Positions 17,387 through 26,709 are shown, numbered from the stretch's first letter. The stretch: DNA of 64,000 nt from Dyadobacter flavalbus (GCF_006149045.1 NZ_VBSN01000059.1:124001-188000), one strand, 5' to 3'. Numbers and translations are program-made. Notes: a model not told the origin generated them from the sequence alone.

Positions 17387-18397
17387 TTACAAAGCAGATT
17401 TAACAGTTTTAATAATACGCGCTGCCACTTTGTAAGGATCGGCAGCAGAGTTCGGACGACGGTCTTCAAGGTAGCCGTTCCATCCTTTTGCAGGAACTGT
17501 TACGGGTATACGAATGGATGCACCGCGGTCAGAAACGCCGTAGCTGAAATCATGAATACTTGCAGTTTCATGCTTTCCGGTCAGACGCAAATGGTTATCG
17601 GCACCATAAACTTCAATATGTTCTTTTACAACAGGGCGGAAAGATTCACAAACTTTATCGAATACTTCCTTGCTTCCTGCGGTTCTCAATGCTGAGTTTG
17701 AGAAATTGGCGTGCATGCCGCTTCCGTTCCAGTCAAGAGCTCCAAGCGGTTTCGGGTGCCAGTTGATTGAAACACCGTATTTTTCACCGATTCTTTCCAG
17801 CAGGTAACGTCCAAGCCAGATCTGGTCACCCGCTTCTTTTGCACCTTTTGAGAAAATCTGGAATTCCCACTGACCTGCAGCAACTTCTGCATTAATACCT
17901 TCCACGTTCAGACCGGCTTCCAGGCAGGCATCGAGGTGTTCTTCAATTATATCACGTCCAAACGCGTTTTTAGCGCCCACCGAGCAGTAATAAGGGCCTT
18001 GCGGAGCCGGATATCCGTTAGCCGGGAAGCCAAGTGGTTTGTTGGTTTCAACATCCCAAAGGAAATATTCTTGTTCGAAACCGAACCAGAAATCATTATC
18101 ATCATCTTCGATTGTAGCACGGCCGTTGGACTCATGCGGAGTTCCATCAGCATTTAATACTTCACACATTACCAGATAGCCGTTTTTGCGTTGCGGATCC
18201 GGAATAATGTAAACAGGTTTTAGCAAACAGTCTGAAGAACCACCAGGAGCTTGTTCAGTGGATGAACCATCAAACGACCACATTCCGCAATCTTCCAGTT
18301 TGCCACTGAAATCATTTTCAATTTTGGTTTTGCTGCGTAAACTTTGGGTCGGCTTATAGCCATCCAACCAAATATATTCCAGCTTGGATTTTGACAT
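17387..18397 (-). CDS. glnII: Glutamine synthetase type II (eukaryotic-like)
   Basis: 336-residue GSII. The beta-grasp N-terminus LEYIWLDGYKPTQSLRSKTK is followed by MWSFDGSSTEQAPGGSSDCL, the metal site FWFGFEQEYFLWD, GINAEVAAGQWEFQ, WNGSGMHANFS and the C-terminal GASIRIPVT and LEDRRPNSAADPY, all family signatures; the length is close to the usual 330-370. It makes glutamine from glutamate and ammonia. It is convergent to the GSIII gene cluster about 660 bases away, so the organism carries two unrelated glutamine synthetases side by side. It is the only gene before its terminator and has its own upstream region. Confidence 0.97.
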   Translation of the reverse strand: MSKSKLEYIWLDGYKPTQSLRSKTKIENDFSGKLEDCGMWSFDGSSTEQAPGGSSDCLLKPVYIIPDPQRKNGYLVMCEVLNADGTPHESNGRATIEDDDNDFWFGFEQEYFLWDVETNKPLGFPANGYPAPQGPYYCSVGAKNAFGRDIIEEHLDACLEAGLNVEGINAEVAAGQWEFQIFSKGAKEAGDQIWLGRYLLERIGEKYGVSINWHPKPLGALDWNGSGMHANFSNSALRTAGSKEVFDKVCESFRPVVKEHIEVYGADNHLRLTGKHETASIHDFSYGVSDRGASIRIPVTVPAKGWNGYLEDRRPNSAADPYKVAARIIKTVKSAL

Positions 18398-18789
18398 AAC
18401 AGTACTAAATAAAGTGGTGACGAATATTTATAACGGCACAATATTAATGTAAAAATGTATTTCCCAAAAACAAATAATAAGAAAAATTAACTTTATGCAG
18501 AATAATATTAGGAGTATATCAGTATTTGCATTAAAATCTGTATTATTTTAATAATCCCGTATTTGGAACTGTAAAATGCCAAAAAACCTTAGATTGCGCA
18601 TCCCTGCGTTTATTGACAAAATTTTAATTGTAGCGCTTTTTTGTTGAAATAAGTCACAGGAATGTGCTTGAAAGCATGCATTTTTGAAATTTAAGTAATT
18701 CTGGCATTGCGGTATAATTAACTGTTTTATTATTCCCTATTTTTGATTAAAGATTGTTCTTAGTTGCAGTAAATTATTACTACTTTTCT
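18398..18789. other. Intergenic region between divergent glnII and rsmE
   Basis: About 390 AT-rich bases without a credible gene. It must hold the glnII promoter (no clear TAnnTTTG match on the minus strand) and the rsmE promoter near the right end. No repeat, RNA structure or sigma-54 site was recognised by eye. Confidence 0.6.
18738..18745 (+). promoter_or_regulatory. -7 promoter element for rsmE
   Basis: TATTTTTG is an exact TAnnTTTG match about 45 bases before the rsmE ATG. No TTG lies at the expected -33 spacing, so the call is tentative. Confidence 0.35.
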
Positions 18790-19500
18790 ATGCATTTATT
18801 CTATCAGCCAAATAAAAATCTTTATGAATTAGATGAAGAGGAAACAAGGCACAGTTCAAAAGTTCTGAGGCTTAATTCCGGTGATATCATTCATGTCACG
18901 GACGGAAAAGGACTGCTCCAGAAATGTGTTCTGAATATGCACAAGAATAAAGCAGGTTATGAAGTGATCGGATCGGAAATGATCCCGAAAAGAAGCTTTT
19001 CGGTTCACATCGCGATTGCTCCGACGCGAAAAGCGGAACGCAATGAATGGATGATAGAAAAAATGACGGAAATAGGCGTGGAGCGCATTGATTTTCTGAT
19101 TACGGAACATACCAATCCGGAAACGCTGAACCGCGTTGTGAACCTGAGCAGACTGAACCGTATTGCGGCGGCTGCCATGAAACAGTCACAGCAATTTTAT
19201 CTTCCCGAGATTACAGTAAATAACAAATATGATTCGTTTATCAGAAGCAGGCAGGAAGATGTGAAACTGATTGCCTATGTTCCGGATCAGAATACGGTGG
19301 AACACGTTTTTAGCAAGGTTAGAAAGGACAGCAGCACGTCTTTGTTCATTGGCCCCGAAGGTGATTTCAGCGAAAAGGAAATTGCCCTCGCCACGGAAAA
19401 CGGCTTTTCGACCGTTTCACTCGGGCCGACAAAATTACGGACAGAAACTGCTGCCATTGCCGGCTGCCATGCCATCAATCTGGCGCAGATTTTAATTTAA
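18790..19500 (+). CDS. rsmE: 16S rRNA (uracil-1498-N3)-methyltransferase RsmE
   Basis: 236-residue SPOUT-class methyltransferase that methylates U1498 of 16S rRNA using SAM. The start MHLFYQPNKNLYELDEEETRH shows the family HxxxVLR segment (TRHSSKVLRL). IAIAPTRKAERNEWMIEKMTEIGVERI is typical, as are SLFIGPEGDFSEKE and SLGPTKLRTETAA of the trefoil knot. The ATG at 18790 is preferred over an upstream in-frame start at 18754, which would only add MFLVAVNYYYFS. A DUF4159 gene follows after 12 bases and is probably cotranscribed. Confidence 0.95.
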   Translation: MHLFYQPNKNLYELDEEETRHSSKVLRLNSGDIIHVTDGKGLLQKCVLNMHKNKAGYEVIGSEMIPKRSFSVHIAIAPTRKAERNEWMIEKMTEIGVERIDFLITEHTNPETLNRVVNLSRLNRIAAAAMKQSQQFYLPEITVNNKYDSFIRSRQEDVKLIAYVPDQNTVEHVFSKVRKDSSTSLFIGPEGDFSEKEIALATENGFSTVSLGPTKLRTETAAIAGCHAINLAQILI

Positions 19501-19512
19501 ACCTGAATTTTT

Positions 19513-20187
19513 ATGCTCCGATCATTTTCTGCTATAACATTTATATTAATAGTCATTATTACCGGTTTTTTAAAACATGCGAATGCGCAGTCTTCCCTTA
19601 AAATTGCCAAGCTGAAATACGGCGGCGGCGGTGACTGGTATGCCAATAAAACTTCACTTCCCAATCTGATCCGTTTTTGCAATTCGGAACTGAAAATGAA
19701 CATCAATCCGGTTGAAGATGTCGTGGAAGTCGGAAGCCCGGATATTTTCACGTACCCGTTCGTTCACATGACGGGGCACGGCAATGTGGTTTTCACCGAT
19801 GCGGAGGCCCAGAACCTGCGTAATTATCTGTTGTCCGGCGGTTTTCTGCATATTGATGACAACTACGGTCTGGATCAGTTCATTCGCCGGGAAATGAAAA
19901 AAGTGTTTCCGGAATTGTCGTTTGTGGAGCTGCCGTACGATCATCAGGTTTATCATATCAAGTACAATTTTCAGGAAGGGCTTCCGAAAGTACATGAGCA
20001 TGACGGCAAGCAGCCGCAGGGCTTCGGACTGATCTGGCAGGGCAGGCTGGTATGCTATTACAGCTACGAAACCGATCTTGGAAACGGCTGGGAAGATCAG
20101 AGCGTTTATGGCGATCCGGAGGAGATGCGCAGAAAAGCATTGCAGATGGGCGCTAATCTTTTGAGCTATGCGTTTATGATATTGTAA
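19513..20187 (+). CDS. DUF4159 secreted protein
   Basis: 224-residue protein with a signal peptide (MLRSFSAITFILIVIITGF, cleavage after HANAQ) and a DUF4159 domain. Recognisable stretches are LKYGGGGDWYANKTSLPNL, FTYPFVHMTGHGNVVFTD, LLSGGFLHIDDNYG and HQVYHIKYNF. The domain is a periplasmic glutamine-amidotransferase-like fold of unknown role; in other bacteria it occurs near MoxR/BatA-type operons, which are absent here. It follows rsmE by 12 bases. Confidence 0.9.
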   Translation: MLRSFSAITFILIVIITGFLKHANAQSSLKIAKLKYGGGGDWYANKTSLPNLIRFCNSELKMNINPVEDVVEVGSPDIFTYPFVHMTGHGNVVFTDAEAQNLRNYLLSGGFLHIDDNYGLDQFIRREMKKVFPELSFVELPYDHQVYHIKYNFQEGLPKVHEHDGKQPQGFGLIWQGRLVCYYSYETDLGNGWEDQSVYGDPEEMRRKALQMGANLLSYAFMIL

Positions 20188-20333
20188 TCCGGTTGCGGTT
20201 CAGTGTTTTAAATGCAAGAAAGAATTCAGTCAGGTTATAAATATATTACAAATTTGGCTTTCCTTATTTCGTTTTTCTGACTGCATACGCTTACTTTTGT
20301 ACAAAGTTTAATATCCTAAAATTTCATCCGCAT

Positions 20334-21080
20334 ATGTATATAGTTCTTGCTGTATTTTTTTTACACTGGTATTTATCCCTATTCTGTCAAACCTTTTTCC
20401 TGCATCGTTATTCCGCGCATAAAATGTTCATAATGAGCAAGCCGTGGGAGCGGTTTTTTTACCTTCTTACTTATCTTTCACAAGGTTCTTCCTATCTGAG
20501 CCCGAGAGCGTACGCGATTTTGCACCGCATGCACCATGCTTTCAGCGACACCGAACGTGATCCGCATTCACCGCATCATACAAAAAACGTTTTTACAATG
20601 ATGTGGGAAACCAAGAATATTTATAATGCCGTTCTGAACCGGAAAAGAGCGATTGAATCGCAGTTCGAAAGAAATTATCCGGAATGGAGGTTTATTGAGA
20701 AACTGGGCGATTCATGGTTTTCAAGAGCCGGATGGGCTTTGCTTTATCTTGCATTTTACGTGCTTGCGTATATTTATCTGGATATGCACTGGGCATTTTT
20801 CTTCCTGCTGCCGATCCATTTCCTGATGGGCCCGATTCATGGTGCTATTGTAAACTGGAGTGGCCATAAATACGGTTATCAGAATTTTGATAATGACGAC
20901 AAATCGAAGAATTCACTCATTTTTGATTTTCTGATGATGGGCGAGCTTTTCCAGAATAATCATCATAAAAAGCCTAACTCCATCAATTTTGGTGCGAAAT
21001 GGTTTGAAGTGGACCCGACTTATCCGGTTATCAAGCTGCTGAACAAGCTTAAAATTATTGAAATTCGAAAGAAGCATTAA
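20334..21080 (+). CDS. Membrane fatty acid desaturase
   Basis: 248-residue integral membrane di-iron desaturase. The three histidine boxes are visible: HRYSAH (24-29), HRMHH (64-68) and QNNHH (207-211), with an additional WSGHKYG (175-181). About four transmembrane segments surround them. It resembles acyl-CoA/acyl-lipid delta-9 desaturases but is shorter than the SCD type. It would introduce a double bond into membrane acyl chains, adjusting fluidity. It stands alone, with about 145 bases of upstream sequence and a terminator just after the stop. Confidence 0.9.
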   Translation: MYIVLAVFFLHWYLSLFCQTFFLHRYSAHKMFIMSKPWERFFYLLTYLSQGSSYLSPRAYAILHRMHHAFSDTERDPHSPHHTKNVFTMMWETKNIYNAVLNRKRAIESQFERNYPEWRFIEKLGDSWFSRAGWALLYLAFYVLAYIYLDMHWAFFFLLPIHFLMGPIHGAIVNWSGHKYGYQNFDNDDKSKNSLIFDFLMMGELFQNNHHKKPNSINFGAKWFEVDPTYPVIKLLNKLKIIEIRKKH

Positions 21081-21096
21081 TACATAACTTCGTACG

Positions 21097-21135
21097 AAAA
21101 ACCCTTTGATCATCCGCTAATCGAAGGGTTTTTTT
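21097..21135 (+). terminator. Terminator after the desaturase gene
   Basis: AACCCTTTGAT pairs with ATCGAAGGGTT (one G-T pair) and is followed by T7; it begins about 20 bases after the stop. Confidence 0.85.
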
Positions 21136-21386
21136 ATGATCAAATTTTTGTTCCGATGTTAAAAAAGGCTTTTGCTGCAAAAAGATTTTAATCCAGACCG
21201 GCTGTTCAGTACAAATGGATATACCCTGTATAAAACTTTGGCAGATGTGAGAAACACCTGCCAAGTTTGCTTATTAACACCACAAAAAATGAAATCTCTT
21301 AAAGCCTTTTGCAACGCTAGCGCTGCTTACAATACAAATTAACTTTGCAATACTTAAAATGGAGTTAATACAAGGTTAGAATTTAC

Positions 21387-22763
21387 TTAGAGACGGGAAA
21401 AAGTAACCAGAAATGTAGTGCCTTTCGGCTGATTGCTGTTAATCGTTACGGTTCCGTTATGCAGTTTGACGATCCGCTCCACCAATGAAAGCCCGATTCC
21501 GTAACCTTTGATGTTGGCCGTGTTATCGCTTCTGTAAAAGGGCTGAAAAACAAGGTTCTGGTCTTCACTCGGAATGCCTTTGCCGTTGTCAGAAAAACGG
21601 AGTTTTAAAGAGTTTCCCAACGACTGCAGACCGACATTTACCGTATTGTTATCCGAAAATTTACACGCATTGTCCATCAGATTGATAAATGCCGTTTTCA
21701 GCAGAGTGGAGTTTCCGGTTATTTCCAGCCATGTATCGTCTTCGGGCAGTTCGTCAAAGTTCAGCAGGATGTTGTAATTCGGGTTGGCCTCCGCCAGATT
21801 TTGCCGGCAATCCAGAATAAGGTCATCAACGCGTACGGTTTCCGTCAGCAGATCACGCTGGTCTTCGCTGACTTTGGCAAGTTCGAGCAAAGTATTTGAC
21901 AATTGCGCAAGTTCCTGAATATCTTCCAGTACCGACCGGATCGTCAGTTGATAATCCGCTGTATTACGCTCTTTCAGCATACTTACTTCCAGCTGCGACC
22001 TGATTTTTGTTAAAGGGTTCTTGAGTTCATGCGAAACATTGGCAACAAAAATTTTCTGCATCTGAAAAGCCGTTTCAATCCGGTCGAGCAGCTTGTTGAA
22101 AGTAGTTGTCAGACGACCGATTTCGTCTTTCTGGTTCGGAACTTCCAGCCTTGTATCCAGTTTCTGAGGCAGAATTCCTTCCACGGCATTCATCACTTTT
22201 GAAATGGGCCTTAATGCACGTTTGGAAAAAATCCAGCCAACAATGGCTACGATAATGGTGACAATGAAATACAGAACCGTCAGCAGCGTACTCAGGTTGG
22301 AAAGGTTTGCCTGGCCGTACAAGTCCTTGGCGCCGAGCATAACGACCGCCCTGTTGAAAGGATATTTATAATAAAGCCCTACAACTTTGTAATCGCCGTC
22401 TTTATAGCGGATCTGTCCGGATTTCCTGATTTCGTCCAGCCAGTAATTGGAGACATGAATGGATTTTTTGTCCGCGTTGGTCAGATTGCTGTAAATCAGG
22501 CGGTTTTTTTCGTCAAATATGAATGTGTTTTCATCGTAGATCAGATCGCGGTTCGTTTCATCCAGTGCTTTGAGTACTTCGGTATTGACCTGCGGGACTT
22601 TCAGCAGCAGCTCGGCCTGTGACTTCGCCTTGGAACGCAAGCGGTCGTAGAAATCTTCGGTAACGTTGTAATAGGAGAAAAAGTAAATGGCCAGAAATGT
22701 AATCAGCAGAATCCCGCTCACCAACAGGGAAAACTGGACCGTAAGTCGGGTGCGGATCTGCAT
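21387..22763 (-). CDS. Sensor histidine kinase (HAMP, HisKA, HATPase)
   Basis: 458-residue membrane sensor kinase. TM1 lies at about 10-31, an extracytoplasmic sensor of about 125 residues follows, then TM2 at about 160-179 and a HAMP segment. The H-box FVANVSHELKNPLTKIRS has His245. The N-box FINLMDNACKFSDN, G1 FSDNGKGIPSED and G2 KGYGIGLSLVERIVKLH follow. The layout is that of CusS/ArlS-like kinases paired with OmpR-type regulators. It starts one base after the regulator gene, the last of a five-gene operon. The signal is unknown. Confidence 0.94.
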   Translation of the reverse strand: MQIRTRLTVQFSLLVSGILLITFLAIYFFSYYNVTEDFYDRLRSKAKSQAELLLKVPQVNTEVLKALDETNRDLIYDENTFIFDEKNRLIYSNLTNADKKSIHVSNYWLDEIRKSGQIRYKDGDYKVVGLYYKYPFNRAVVMLGAKDLYGQANLSNLSTLLTVLYFIVTIIVAIVGWIFSKRALRPISKVMNAVEGILPQKLDTRLEVPNQKDEIGRLTTTFNKLLDRIETAFQMQKIFVANVSHELKNPLTKIRSQLEVSMLKERNTADYQLTIRSVLEDIQELAQLSNTLLELAKVSEDQRDLLTETVRVDDLILDCRQNLAEANPNYNILLNFDELPEDDTWLEITGNSTLLKTAFINLMDNACKFSDNNTVNVGLQSLGNSLKLRFSDNGKGIPSEDQNLVFQPFYRSDNTANIKGYGIGLSLVERIVKLHNGTVTINSNQPKGTTFLVTFSRL

Positions 22764-22764
22764 A

Positions 22765-23442
22765 CTACTCTATTTTAAGCACATAGCCCATTCCAAACTG
22801 TGTATGGATCAGTTTGACAGGATAATCTTTATCGATTTTCTTACGAAGATAATTTACATAGACTTCGATCACATTGGTGCCTGTATCAAAACCGATATCC
22901 CAGACCTGCTCCGCAATCTCGACTTTGGAAATGACACGTCCCTGATTTCTGATGAGATAAACCAAAAGATTGAATTCCCTTGCTGTCAGATTGATTTTGT
23001 TTCCGGATCTGTGAACCGTCTTGGCATCCAGCGAAACTTCCAGATCGGCAAAACGCAGAACTTGTGCCGTATGTGAAACAGTTGTTCCGCGTTTGGTTAG
23101 GGCGCGCACGCGGGCCAGAAGTTCCTTGAATTCAAATGGTTTTACAAGGTAATCGTCTGCTCCGGCATCCAGTCCTGTCACCTTGTCGTCTGTCGTTCCC
23201 AGCGCGGTAAGCATGAGAATTGGCGTTTCATCGCCCCAGCTGCGAATTTCCCTGCAAAGCTCGATGCCGTTAATGCCGGGAATGATAATATCGCTGATGA
23301 TGAGCTGATACGTGTTATTTTTGGCCAGTTGCCTGCCGATCAGCCCGTCATATGCAATGTCTACTTCGTATCCATTTTCTTCAAGTCCCTGTTTGACAGA
23401 CTGTAATGTTTTGGGCTCGTCTTCGATCAGCAGTAATTTCAT
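22765..23442 (-). CDS. OmpR-family response regulator
   Basis: 225-residue two-component regulator. The receiver domain has the acid pocket at IEDEP and phospho-acceptor Asp51 (LIISDIIIPGINGIE), Thr in LMLTALGTTDD and Lys in YLVKPFEFKELLARV. The C-terminal winged helix (LTAREFNLLVYLIRNQGRV and a terminal FGMGYVLKIE) binds DNA. It overlaps the nucleotidase gene by four bases (ATGA) and is followed by the kinase after one base, so the pair is translationally coupled. Confidence 0.95.
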   Translation of the reverse strand: MKLLLIEDEPKTLQSVKQGLEENGYEVDIAYDGLIGRQLAKNNTYQLIISDIIIPGINGIELCREIRSWGDETPILMLTALGTTDDKVTGLDAGADDYLVKPFEFKELLARVRALTKRGTTVSHTAQVLRFADLEVSLDAKTVHRSGNKINLTAREFNLLVYLIRNQGRVISKVEIAEQVWDIGFDTGTNVIEVYVNYLRKKIDKDYPVKLIHTQFGMGYVLKIE

Positions 23443-23972
23443 GAAATCGGGAGAAAAAGTTCAGAAACGTCGTTCCAGCTGGAAACGCGTTGGAAAGATG
23501 TTTCCTTGAGGTTATGCGGTGCTGTAAACAGAATACCTTTGCCTTTGAATGCAGTCAGGTTCCGTACATGGTCATCAATCAGGTAATCGGACTGGATAAT
23601 GCTTTTGTAGCCGCAGAAAACAATATTTGTCCATGGAACAAACGGAAAATGCCGGTGCAGCCATGTGAATTTATCATGGAAAGAGGTCGGGAATTCCATG
23701 CATGCGGTTGCGATGAATATCTCGTAAAATTTCGAAAGCTGTGCGACCGTTTCCACTGCGCCTTCCTTCACTTTGATATCTGCAAAAAAGCCCGCTGTAT
23801 CCATGATCTTGTGCAGTTTGGCAAGCTGCTTGGGATGCAGCAGCTCGCGTAACGGCTTGGATTTTAACTCTTTTTCGGTACGGATTGTTGCGAAGTCATT
23901 GAGAATGATCTCCACAAGCTTTTCGTGGGTGTCTGCCAGCACGTCATCCATATCCAGAGTAAGTCTCAGCAT
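23439..23972 (-). CDS. HAD-family 5'(3')-deoxyribonucleotidase
   Basis: 177-residue HAD phosphatase of the NT5C type, dephosphorylating deoxyribonucleotides. Motif I is LDMDDVLADTHEK with nucleophile Asp and acid/base Asp. Motif II is EIFIATACMEFPTSF. Motif III/IV is FCGYKSIIQSDYLIDDH. The length fits prokaryotic members. It overlaps the preceding E2 gene by one base and the next regulator by four, in the middle of the cinA-E2-nucleotidase-regulator-kinase operon. No obvious metabolic link joins it to its neighbours. Confidence 0.9.
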   Translation of the reverse strand: MLRLTLDMDDVLADTHEKLVEIILNDFATIRTEKELKSKPLRELLHPKQLAKLHKIMDTAGFFADIKVKEGAVETVAQLSKFYEIFIATACMEFPTSFHDKFTWLHRHFPFVPWTNIVFCGYKSIIQSDYLIDDHVRNLTAFKGKGILFTAPHNLKETSFQRVSSWNDVSELFLPIS

Positions 23973-25270
23973 CAGATTAAAGATCTGTGAATGTCAAAAT
24001 TTTCCAGATAATCATTGACTCTTTTCAGAAACATGCCGCCAAGGGAACCGTCCACAACACGGTGATCATAGGAATGTGAAATGAACATCATGCTCCGGAT
24101 CCCGATCAGGTCACCCTGCGGGGTTTCGAGAACAGCCGGTTTCTTTTTGATGGCGCCGAATGCCATGATTGCAACCTGCGGCTGAACAATCACCGGCGTT
24201 CCCATCAGATTGGAAAAAGCACCGATATTGGAAACCGAATAAGTGCCACCGGCAAGGTCATCCGCTTTCAGCTTGTTTTCCCTTGCTCTTCTGGCGAGCT
24301 CATTGACCTTGCGTGCGAGGCCCGGCAGATCGTACTGGTCGGCATGGTGAATTACCGGAACGATCAGGTTTCCGTCCGGCAGGGCAACGGCCATTCCGAT
24401 GTTGATATCCTTTTTACGAATGATCTTTTCACCATCTACTGAAATGTTGATCATCGGATAATCCCTGATTGCTTTCGCAACAGCCTCAATCAGAATCGGC
24501 GTGAAAGTAATGCTGTCACCCGTTTTTTTCCTGAATTCCGACTTCACCTGTTCCCGCCAGTTAACGATGGGCGTCATATCCGTTTCGATAAAAGAAGTAA
24601 CATGCGCCGAAATCCTTTTTGACTCGATCATGCGCTGGGAAATCATTTTGCGCATGCGGTCCATTTCAATGATTTCACTGCTTCCATTTAATGAAACAGC
24701 AGCCGGAGCCGGCTTTACAGGTATGCTTTTACGATTACTGATATATGTGATGATATCATTTTTGGTAACGCGGTTTTCAGCGCCGGTGCCCGGAATGCCG
24801 GCAAGTTCGCTGGCAGTGATATTTTCTTCACGTGCAATGCTCAAAACCAGCGGTGAGTAAAAAGTATTTCCCTGCAGATCGTTTTTTGCAAGTCCGGAAA
24901 CCGGTTCGGGATTTTTGTCAACGGCTTTCAGGAAGTCATTTTCCAGCATGGCAGCCATGGTTTCCGCATCCGGGATTTCTTCCTGCATTTCAGGAGCTGC
25001 CGGTTGCTTGCCGGATGCCGGCACATCGTCTTCTACTTCAAAGTGTGCCACAACGCTGCCAATCGCCACCACATCATTTTCCCTGACAAGCCATTCCGTC
25101 AGTTTGCCGTTAAAAGGGCACGGCACTTCCGTATCCACTTTATCCGTTGCAACCTCCAGTACGGAATCGTCTGCTGACACGGTTTCGCCTGCTTTCTTAA
25201 GCAGGTTGAGCACGGTGCATTCCATTATACTTTCTCCCATCGGAGGCATTACCATTTCAACTATTTTCAT
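23972..25270 (-). CDS. 2-oxoacid dehydrogenase E2 (dihydrolipoamide acyltransferase)
   Basis: 432-residue E2 subunit. The N-terminal lipoyl domain has lipoyl-Lys44 in EVATDKVDTEVP. An acidic and Pro/Ala-containing linker follows, then a peripheral-subunit-binding domain around residues 130-170 (SPLVLSIAREENI, GTGAENRVTKNDI) and a catalytic acyltransferase domain ending in SYDHRVVDGSLGGMFL with the HxxxDG site. It could serve a branched-chain, pyruvate or 2-oxoglutarate complex; the short single-lipoyl layout fits the branched-chain type slightly better. No E1 or E3 gene is adjacent. It starts 61 bases after cinA and overlaps the nucleotidase gene. Confidence 0.92.
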   Translation of the reverse strand: MKIVEMVMPPMGESIMECTVLNLLKKAGETVSADDSVLEVATDKVDTEVPCPFNGKLTEWLVRENDVVAIGSVVAHFEVEDDVPASGKQPAAPEMQEEIPDAETMAAMLENDFLKAVDKNPEPVSGLAKNDLQGNTFYSPLVLSIAREENITASELAGIPGTGAENRVTKNDIITYISNRKSIPVKPAPAAVSLNGSSEIIEMDRMRKMISQRMIESKRISAHVTSFIETDMTPIVNWREQVKSEFRKKTGDSITFTPILIEAVAKAIRDYPMINISVDGEKIIRKKDINIGMAVALPDGNLIVPVIHHADQYDLPGLARKVNELARRARENKLKADDLAGGTYSVSNIGAFSNLMGTPVIVQPQVAIMAFGAIKKKPAVLETPQGDLIGIRSMMFISHSYDHRVVDGSLGGMFLKRVNDYLENFDIHRSLI

Positions 25271-25331
25271 ACTTGCATATTTTCGCAGGCAACCATACGG
25301 TGGGCAAGCTGCCTGTATTTGTAACTTTCGA

Positions 25332-26603
25332 TCAGCTTTTGACAGCCGGATTATATCTTAAAATGGTTTTTCTGAGCAAATTCAACGCGTATGAATTTGT
25401 AAGCTCCATATTGATTTTTCTGTCATTTCTTAAAGTCAGCAGCTGTGTGAATGTTTCATCCGGCGTTGCACATGCAATCCATACGGTTCCTACCGGCTTT
25501 TCAGCAGTGCCGCCGTCCGGGCCGGCAATGCCGGTTGTCGAAATTGCAAAAGTTGTATTTAAAACCTTTCTTGCACCTTCCGCCATTTCACGTGCAGTCT
25601 GCTCGCTTACTGCGCCGTAGCGTTCAAGCGTTTCTGCTGAAACGCCCAATACGTTTATTTTGATTGCATTGCTGTAACTCACAACCGATCCTTCAAAATA
25701 GCGCGAGGAACCCGGCACACTCGTGATCTGACTGGCTACATATCCGCCTGTACAGCTTTCCGAAGTGGCCAGCGTGGCGTTGCTGTTCATCAGTAACGAT
25801 CCGATAACGGTTTCCAGTTCATCTTTATCAAATCCGAAAACGTATTCTTCAATGAGCGGCATCAGCAAATCCACTTGTTGCTGAAGTTGCGCATCAATAA
25901 GCTGCTGATCCGTTCCGGTTGCTGTCAGGCGGAGTTTTACCTGACCAAAATGCGGCAAATAGGCGAGCTTTATATGCTCCGGTAGTGCATCTTCCCAGGA
26001 TGCTATGGTTTCTGCCAGAAAAGATTCACCGATTCCGATGGTACGAACCGATTTATGCTGGATGATATTCGTAACAAATCGAGATTTCAGCCTGGGCAGG
26101 ATTTCAAATTCCATCAGGTTTTTCATCTCATACGGAACCCCCGGAAGCGAAACGTAAATTACATTATCTTTTTCAAACCACATGCCGGGCGCAGTTCCCC
26201 ACAGGTTTGGAATGTAAGTGCAATTCTGCGGAAGTGCAGCCTGCTGAATATTCAGCTCGGTCATGGCTCTGCCTCGTTTGTTAAAGAATTCTGTTATCAA
26301 TTTCAGTGCATCTTCATTAATCTGCAGTTCTGTACCGAAATATTCACAAAATGTATGTTTGGTAATATCGTCCCGGGTAGGGCCGAGGCCGCCTGTAACA
26401 ATGATTACATCGACTCTTTGGCTTGCTTCTTTAAATGCATCCAGGATATCCTGTCTTTTATCGCCGACGGATGTTTTTCTGACCGGACGGATGCCGATAT
26501 CAGTTAACTGAGCACCAATCCATTGCGTGTTGGTATCTGTAATTTGCCCGAAAAGAATTTCGTCCCCGATCGTTAATATTTCTGCCCGGATTGTGGAAAC
26601 CAT
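25332..26603 (-). CDS. cinA: CinA-family nicotinamide-nucleotide amidohydrolase
   Basis: 423-residue CinA. The N-terminal COG1058 domain shows AEILTIGDEILFGQITDTN and VIIVTGGLGPTRDDITKH. The C-terminal PncC domain, from about residue 265, has TLATSESCTGGYVASQIT (catalytic Ser) and FAISTTGIAGPDGGTAEKP. Family members hydrolyse NMN to nicotinate mononucleotide and ADP-ribose, in NAD salvage. It is the first gene of a five-gene minus-strand operon. Confidence 0.96.
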   Translation of the reverse strand: MVSTIRAEILTIGDEILFGQITDTNTQWIGAQLTDIGIRPVRKTSVGDKRQDILDAFKEASQRVDVIIVTGGLGPTRDDITKHTFCEYFGTELQINEDALKLITEFFNKRGRAMTELNIQQAALPQNCTYIPNLWGTAPGMWFEKDNVIYVSLPGVPYEMKNLMEFEILPRLKSRFVTNIIQHKSVRTIGIGESFLAETIASWEDALPEHIKLAYLPHFGQVKLRLTATGTDQQLIDAQLQQQVDLLMPLIEEYVFGFDKDELETVIGSLLMNSNATLATSESCTGGYVASQITSVPGSSRYFEGSVVSYSNAIKINVLGVSAETLERYGAVSEQTAREMAEGARKVLNTTFAISTTGIAGPDGGTAEKPVGTVWIACATPDETFTQLLTLRNDRKINMELTNSYALNLLRKTILRYNPAVKS

Positions 26604-26666
26604 AGTGCAACGTTGATTGAATGAGACCGTTATTTTCTCAAAAATAAGTAAAATTAATCGTTATTG

Positions 26667-26685
26667 AGTACGTTTAAACCGTACT
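26667..26685. repeat. Short inverted repeat upstream of the DUF4197 gene
   Basis: AGTACG and CGTACT are spaced by seven bases (TTTAAAC), between the divergent cinA operon and the DUF4197 gene, about 25 bases before the ATG. This could be an operator or chance. Confidence 0.35.
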
Positions 26686-26709
26686 GCAGCATTAACAAAC
26701 TGAATCGTA

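Noticed and set aside
18698-18718. TGGCATTGC as a possible sigma-54 -24 box upstream of rsmE
   Set aside because: The GG and GC pairs are not ten bases apart, so it is not a -24/-12 promoter.
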